A stretch of 64,000 nt of DNA from Streptococcus sp. HF-1907 (GTDB lineage Bacteria; Bacillota; Bacilli; Lactobacillales; Streptococcaceae). This document shows positions 59,578-64,000 of the stretch, in pieces. Every line of letters starts with the position of its first letter. Within the stretch, counting starts at the first letter, position 1. The notes under the pieces were generated by a model, which worked only from the letters and a program-made list of their open reading frames with translations, had not been told where the DNA came from and searched no databases. Location of the stretch: assembly GCF_015594605.1 (NCBI RefSeq), contig NZ_JADNQT010000002.1:124001-188000 (forward strand), read 5' to 3'. Both the position numbers and the translations under genes were made by a program.

Positions 59578-60447
59578 TTATTTTTGGCGATATTTTTTTG
59601 CCAAGGCTTCCCAGATTTCTTCTGTTGGCATTTTTTCACCTGTCCAAACTTCAAATGCTTCCGCTGCTTGGAAGAGCAACATCCCCAAACCATTAACCGC
59701 ATTAATACCTTTAGAGCGTGCTAATGCTAAAAATGGAGTTTCAAAGGGTTGGTAAATAACATCCGCAACCTGAATACCTTCTGGAAAAATCATCTCAGGG
59801 CTGACAACCATCAACTTGCCATCCATACCGACACTGGTTGCATTGACTAATAAATCTGACTGGTTAGTCATTTCTTGAATGAGAGCCTTATCCTCGACTG
59901 GCAATGCCTTAATTGATACTTCCGTTTTATCAGATAAACGCTCTGCCATTTGTCTTGTATTATCTAAAAATTCAGACTGATTAAAGATAATAATTTGCCC
60001 TGCACCATTTAAGGCTGCTTGGGCAATGATTGCTGTGGCAGCACCGCCACCACCGAGTATTGTCATAACTTTGCCTTTAACATCAAAGTCAGAAAAAGTT
60101 TTGAGACTGCGGAAAAATCCGATACCATCCGTATTGTGTCCAATAAGTTTTCCGTCACGATTGATGACTGTATTTACTGCACCAATCAATTGAGCAGAAT
60201 CTGTCAATCCATCCATAAAAGGAATGACTGCTTGTTTGTAAGGCATCGAAATATTGACACCAAACATGTCGTAACGTTTGACATTTTCAAGCGTTACTTG
60301 AAGTTCGGACTCAGGAATATCCCAAGCTACGTAGACACCATTTACGCCAGTTTTATCAAAGGCGTAGTTATGAATAAATGGTGAAATTGAATGTTTAATT
60401 GGAGTCGCCACAACAGCGGCTAAACGAGTGTGTCCATCAATCTGCAT
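59578..60447 (-). CDS. aroE: shikimate dehydrogenase
   Basis: 289 residues. Substrate motif HSISPFIHN, catalytic Lys in [20 protein letters not shown], and NADP loop [10 protein letters not shown]. Reduces 3-dehydroshikimate. The start overlaps the aroD stop by 11 bases. Confidence 0.96.
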   Translation of the reverse strand: MQIDGHTRLAAVVATPIKHSISPFIHNYAFDKTGVNGVYVAWDIPESELQVTLENVKRYDMFGVNISMPYKQAVIPFMDGLTDSAQLIGAVNTVINRDGKLIGHNTDGIGFFRSLKTFSDFDVKGKVMTILGGGGAATAIIAQAALNGAGQIIIFNQSEFLDNTRQMAERLSDKTEVSIKALPVEDKALIQEMTNQSDLLVNATSVGMDGKLMVVSPEMIFPEGIQVADVIYQPFETPFLALARSKGINAVNGLGMLLFQAAEAFEVWTGEKMPTEEIWEALAKKYRQK

Positions 60448-61114
60448 CGAGTACCTCCCTGAAGTGTTTCATATCTGCTAAACTGACTTGACCAGGTGCA
60501 CTAGCGTGGTCAAGACTGGCAAATGTCCATGAAGAACCGGTAACATCACCAGCTAGACGCGAAATACGTCCCAGTTTTCCCATAGACATGGTCGCATAGA
60601 CCTGCTCAGGATTAATCACCTTGAAACCACGAGTATAGTTCATGATATCCAAAACATCTTGCTCATTTTTAGGCATAACCGCAATCTTAACCACACGCGG
60701 AGCTAAGGCAGTTAATTCTGAAAAGACTTCCATAATATTCTCTGGGGTCTCTTCAAAGTTATGATAAGACAAAATGAGGTTTGGAAATTCCAGCATATTC
60801 TGGAAGGCATCTTTGTGAGAAAAATATTCAAAATCAATATAATCTGGTGAATAAAGCGCGTTGATTTCATTGATGATAGCCACATATTCATCATCAGTAA
60901 CCGTCATCATGCCACCTTCAAGGCTGGTACGAAGTGTAAAAATGACTTCATGACCTGCAAAGGTTTCAAAAATGGCTGGCGCTACACGAACGATTTCTTC
61001 CTTAGGTAAGACATCGGCACGCCACTCAATAATATCCACATTTTCAAATTTAGAAATGTCAATTGCTTGAGCCTCTTCTAAGGTGCGAGGCATTACAGGT
61101 ACTACTATTTTCAT
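60437..61114 (-). CDS. aroD: type I 3-dehydroquinate dehydratase
   Basis: 225 residues. The Schiff-base Lys is in [10 protein letters not shown] and the catalytic His in [19 protein letters not shown] and [10 protein letters not shown] bind substrate. Class I enzyme, as in most streptococci. Its ATG overlaps the upstream methyltransferase stop by 4 bp (ATGA). Confidence 0.96.
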   Translation of the reverse strand: MKIVVPVMPRTLEEAQAIDISKFENVDIIEWRADVLPKEEIVRVAPAIFETFAGHEVIFTLRTSLEGGMMTVTDDEYVAIINEINALYSPDYIDFEYFSHKDAFQNMLEFPNLILSYHNFEETPENIMEVFSELTALAPRVVKIAVMPKNEQDVLDIMNYTRGFKVINPEQVYATMSMGKLGRISRLAGDVTGSSWTFASLDHASAPGQVSLADMKHFREVLDAD

Positions 61115-62274
61115 TGTTTAACCTTTATCGTAAGTACTTTTAGATAATTACTACTTTCATCAGAAGTATTGATTGTAAAATCATTTGGAAGTTGTTGAAG
61201 GCTGACATAATGATGTTTAACTTGTCCGAAACCTTTTTCCAACTGTTTTTTAAATTGTTGTACAGTCATATTGGCTGCATTGGTTGAGGCAATAATGGTG
61301 CCTCCTGGGTTTAAAATCTCTAATGCTTGACTGATAAGCTTGTGGTAATCTTTAGCCACTGAAAAAGTCTGTTTTTTATTGCGGGCAAAGCTTGGTGGGT
61401 CAATGACAATCACATCAAACCCTAATCCTTTTCGCTTAGCATACTTATAATATTCGAAAACATCCATCACGACTAAGTGGTGATTGTCTAGCGGAATACC
61501 ATTAGCTTCAAAGTGGGCTTGGGATAGTTCACGAGAGCGTTTAGCCAGGTCAACTGAAGTCGTCTCAATGGCTCCGCCAATGGCTGCCGCAACAGAGAAA
61601 GCAGCTGTGTAAGAAAACATATTTAACAACTTTTTACCAGCTGCCATCCCCATAACGAGATTGTTACGAACATCGTGCTGGTCTAAGAATATCCCCGTCA
61701 TCAAACCATCATTCATGAAGACACTGTAGCTAACTCCATTTTCCAAAATAGTAAAATGTTCTGGGGCTTCTTGTCCATAAACAAAGGCAGACTCATAATC
61801 TAATCCTTTAAAACGAATCTTCTCATAAGCACCAAGAATATCAGGGTAAACCTCTTCAAAAGCATCAATAATTATTTGACGATTTTCATAAATGAAAGGA
61901 TTATACCATGAAAACAGAGCGTAATCACCATAGCGATCAATGGTCAAGCCACCAAAATAATCACCATCTTGATTAAATAAACGGTAGGCTGTTGTCAATT
62001 CCGATTGCTCGTAGGATTGACGCTTCTTGCGTGCCTTTTGCAACAGACTAACAAAGTAGTCTTTTGTTAGGGTGACTTCCTGGCGAGAAATGACCCAACC
62101 GACACCTTTATTTTGTGGTGATAAGTAAGCCGTCCCTAAAAAGCGACCTTTACCATTGATAAGAGTAACCAACTCATTAGCGAGGCTTAGCTGCTTGAAA
62201 TCTCTACCGTCCAGCAACTGAACGCCAGACTTAATTTCCTTCTCGACAAAAGAGTCCACTTGTAGCTTATTCAT
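61111..62274 (-). CDS. RlmI-like class I SAM-dependent rRNA methyltransferase
   Basis: 387 residues. N-terminal PUA-like domain (about 1-80), a middle RlmI-type domain ([20 protein letters not shown]), and a Rossmann methyltransferase with [18 protein letters not shown] and [14 protein letters not shown]. It probably makes 5-methylcytidine in 23S rRNA. Heads the aroD-E-B-C-tyrA-ylbF operon. The ATG lies only 7 bases after an extended -10, with no Shine-Dalgarno, so the mRNA may be leaderless. Confidence 0.88.
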   Translation of the reverse strand: MNKLQVDSFVEKEIKSGVQLLDGRDFKQLSLANELVTLINGKGRFLGTAYLSPQNKGVGWVISRQEVTLTKDYFVSLLQKARKKRQSYEQSELTTAYRLFNQDGDYFGGLTIDRYGDYALFSWYNPFIYENRQIIIDAFEEVYPDILGAYEKIRFKGLDYESAFVYGQEAPEHFTILENGVSYSVFMNDGLMTGIFLDQHDVRNNLVMGMAAGKKLLNMFSYTAAFSVAAAIGGAIETTSVDLAKRSRELSQAHFEANGIPLDNHHLVVMDVFEYYKYAKRKGLGFDVIVIDPPSFARNKKQTFSVAKDYHKLISQALEILNPGGTIIASTNAANMTVQQFKKQLEKGFGQVKHHYVSLQQLPNDFTINTSDESSNYLKVLTIKVKQ

Positions 62275-62281
62275 AAAGCCT

Positions 62282-62290
62282 ATTATAACA
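62282..62290 (-). promoter_or_regulatory. extended -10 promoter immediately before the RlmI-like start
   Basis: TGTTATAAT on the minus strand (TATAAT at 62287-62282), 7 bases from the ATG at 62274. The -35 region (TAGGAA) is poor. Expected transcription start is at or next to the ATG. Confidence 0.6.
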
Positions 62291-62349
62291 AAAAATTCTA
62301 GTTTTTCCTACTAAATTTAACGTTTCTAGTCGGTATGTCACTAGAATTA

Positions 62350-62358
62350 TGTTATAAT
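62350..62358 (+). promoter_or_regulatory. extended -10 promoter of the LtaS-type gene
   Basis: TGTTATAAT (TATAAT at 62353-62358), 50 bases upstream of the GTG start; no good -35. It is divergent from the RlmI-like promoter. Confidence 0.65.
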
Positions 62359-62408
62359 TTAGTTTGAGATTTTATCTTTAGGAAAAAATTCATAAGGAAG
62401 TTCTTACT

Positions 62409-64000
62409 GTGAAGAAAATTCTAAACGTTTGTAAAAACATATTAAGCACAAGACTAGGTTTCATCCTGACCTTATTGTTTTTTTATTGGCTAAAAACAAT
62501 CTGGGCCTATACAACTGACTTCGCTTTAGGTTGGGAGAATCCTTATCAGATTATCTTATCGCTGATCAATCCGATTCCCTTGGGACTTCTGTTGATCGGC
62601 CTAGCTCTTTACGTTAAAAAGACCAAGCCCTTCTACATCACAGCTTGGATTATATATACATTAGTCAATGTTATTTTAATTGCCAACGCCGTCTACTACC
62701 GCGAGTTTTCAGATTTTATCACTGTCAGTGCTGCACTGGCAAGTAGTAAGACATCTGCTGGTTTGGGAGATTCTGCGCTGAACTTGTTGAGGGTTACAGA
62801 CATCTTCTTTATTATTGACTACATTTTGTTAGGAACTTTGTTTGCGACTAAAAAAATTAAGCACGACAGTCGACCTTTTAGCAAGCGTGCTAGCTTTGCT
62901 ATAACAGCCTTGTCTGCTCTGCTACTTTCAGTCAACCTGTTCTTAGCTGAAATTGATCGTCCAGAGCTTCTCTCACGCGGCTTCTCAAATGTCTATGTGG
63001 TTCGTGCTCTGGGATTACCAAGCTTTAGCCTATACAGCGCTAACCAGACCTACCAAGCTCAAAAAGAACGTAACAATGCTACCGCTTCAGAACTAACCGA
63101 GGCCAAAAAGTACGTCAAAGAGCATTATGCAAAACCAAATGATAAATACTACGGCATCGCTAAAGGGCGAAACGTTATCATGATTCATTTGGAAAGTTTC
63201 CAACAATTCCTCATCGATTATAAGCTAAATGTCAATGGTACAGAGCATGAAGTGACACCCTTCATCAACTCTCTCTACCACTCAAATTCGACCATTTCTT
63301 TCTCAAATTTCTTCCACCAAGTTAAAGCTGGAAAAACTTCTGACGCTGAGACATTGATGGAAAATTCCCTTTTCGGTTTAAATAGTGGATCATTCATGGT
63401 TAACTACGGTGGTGATAACACTCAATTCGCAGCACCGAATATTCTTGCTCAAAATGGTGGCTACACAAGTGCCGTCTTCCACGGAAACGTTGGTACTTTC
63501 TGGAATCGAAACAACGCCTACAAACAATGGGGCTACAACTACTTCTTTGATTCATCTTACCTATCAAAATTGACAAAGACAAATTCATTCCAATATGGTT
63601 TGAATGACAAGTATATGTTTGCTGATTCAATCAAGTACCTAGAACAACTCCAACAACCATTCTATACTAAATTCATTACGGTAAGTAACCACTACCCCTA
63701 CACTAGCCTAAAGGGTGAATCTAAAGAAGAAGGGTTCCCGCTAGCTAAAACTGACGATGAAACCATCAACGGTTATTTCGCTACTGCTAACTACCTTGAT
63801 GCTGCCTTAAAATCATTCTTTGATTACCTCAAGGCATCTGGTATCTATGACAAATCTATCATCGTTCTCTACGGAGACCACTATGGTATCTCTAACACTC
63901 GTAACTCAAGTTTAGCAAGCCTTCTTGGTAAAGATTCAGAAACCTGGAGCGAATATGACAATGCTATGCTTCAACGTGTGCCTTACATGATTCATATTCC
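62409..64000 (+). CDS. LTA synthase family membrane sulfatase-fold protein, 3' end missing
   Basis: Starts GTG at 62409 with AAGGAAG upstream and runs off the window after 530 residues (family about 650-720). Five TM helices in the first 190 residues, then an extracellular sulfatase-fold domain. Seen: VIMIHLESFQQF (metal-binding Glu), AGKTSDAETLMENSLFG (the Thr nucleophile), HGNVGTFWNRN, and SLYGDHYG (metal-binding Asp-His). It polymerises glycerol-phosphate onto a lipid anchor to make lipoteichoic acid, or acts on a related polymer. Plus strand, divergent from the aro operon. Confidence 0.9.
   Translation, partial: MKKILNVCKNILSTRLGFILTLLFFYWLKTIWAYTTDFALGWENPYQIILSLINPIPLGLLLIGLALYVKKTKPFYITAWIIYTLVNVILIANAVYYREFSDFITVSAALASSKTSAGLGDSALNLLRVTDIFFIIDYILLGTLFATKKIKHDSRPFSKRASFAITALSALLLSVNLFLAEIDRPELLSRGFSNVYVVRALGLPSFSLYSANQTYQAQKERNNATASELTEAKKYVKEHYAKPNDKYYGIAKGRNVIMIHLESFQQFLIDYKLNVNGTEHEVTPFINSLYHSNSTISFSNFFHQVKAGKTSDAETLMENSLFGLNSGSFMVNYGGDNTQFAAPNILAQNGGYTSAVFHGNVGTFWNRNNAYKQWGYNYFFDSSYLSKLTKTNSFQYGLNDKYMFADSIKYLEQLQQPFYTKFITVSNHYPYTSLKGESKEEGFPLAKTDDETINGYFATANYLDAALKSFFDYLKASGIYDKSIIVLYGDHYGISNTRNSSLASLLGKDSETWSEYDNAMLQRVPYMIHI

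Overview
The window is low-GC Gram-positive chromosome and almost certainly Streptococcus. The gene orders rluD-lspA-lysR, rplU-prp-rpmA, iscS-thiI, aroD-aroE-aroB-aroC-tyrA-ylbF, khpA-rpsP and the fruRKA operon are streptococcal, promoters are plain TTGACA/TATAAT types with many extended -10 boxes, and Shine-Dalgarno sites are strong. Protein sequences look closest to the bovis/equinus group (S. equinus, lutetiensis, infantarius, gallolyticus). That species guess is inference from memory, not a search. Nearly all genes are on the minus strand; only five plus-strand elements were found (an HdeD-like gene, an IS110 remnant, a Ser/Thr-tailed membrane protein, folC and an LtaS-type gene at the right edge).

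Layout. 1-11.3 kb: a MarR-controlled heterodimeric ABC exporter (partner cut by the window edge), a short deformylase-like gene with an acetyltransferase, gdhA, a KimA-type potassium importer divergent from a DUF308/HdeD membrane protein, and a second heterodimeric ABC exporter. 11.4-11.7 kb: a GC-richer 42-bp tandem repeat. 11.8-16.9 kb: operon DUF1149-degV-dapB-cca-ABC-F. 17-21.2 kb: a decaying stretch with a frameshifted small gene, a 5'-truncated dxs, an IS110 remnant, two monooxygenase-fold (ABM) genes and a frameshifted amidohydrolase. 21.3-25 kb: fruRKA with a cre-like site. 25-28 kb: acetyltransferase, ferredoxin-NADP reductase, trmD, rimM, then tRNA-Glu, tRNA-Glu, tRNA-Gln. 28.6-31.4 kb: P-type cation ATPase behind a yybP-ykoY (Mn2+) type riboswitch. 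31.4-35.4 kb: khpA, rpsP and a MacAB-like export system. 35.4-42.7 kb: the pyrR-pyrP-pyrB-carA-carB operon with a PyrR attenuator. 42.86-43.19 kb: an array of short palindromes spaced exactly 41 bp apart. 43.2-46.2 kb: rluD, lspA, a LysR regulator and a frameshifted membrane gene. 46.3-47.4 kb: rpmA-prp-rplU with an L21-type leader. 47.4-52.4 kb: CapA-like protein, a dead ISAs1-family element, thiI and iscS. 52.5-64 kb: Ser/Thr-rich membrane protein, folC, gor, the aromatic amino acid operon, an RlmI-type methyltransferase and the start of an LtaS-type synthase.

Functionally this is mostly housekeeping: pyrimidine and shikimate biosynthesis, fructose uptake, tRNA maturation and ribosome maintenance, cation homeostasis and drug export. 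No CRISPR-cas, prophage, toxin-antitoxin or secretion gene cluster was recognised. The parts least explained by known genes are the two 41-42 bp periodic arrays in operon-boundary spacers. In the second array the spacers diverge in sequence but never in length, which suggests a constraint on spacing. Further points of interest are a possible leaderless mRNA at 62.27 kb, an rpsP promoter built into the preceding terminator, and several single-event frameshifts (poly-A, GA dinucleotide, 8-bp duplication) that may be pseudogenes or switchable loci.
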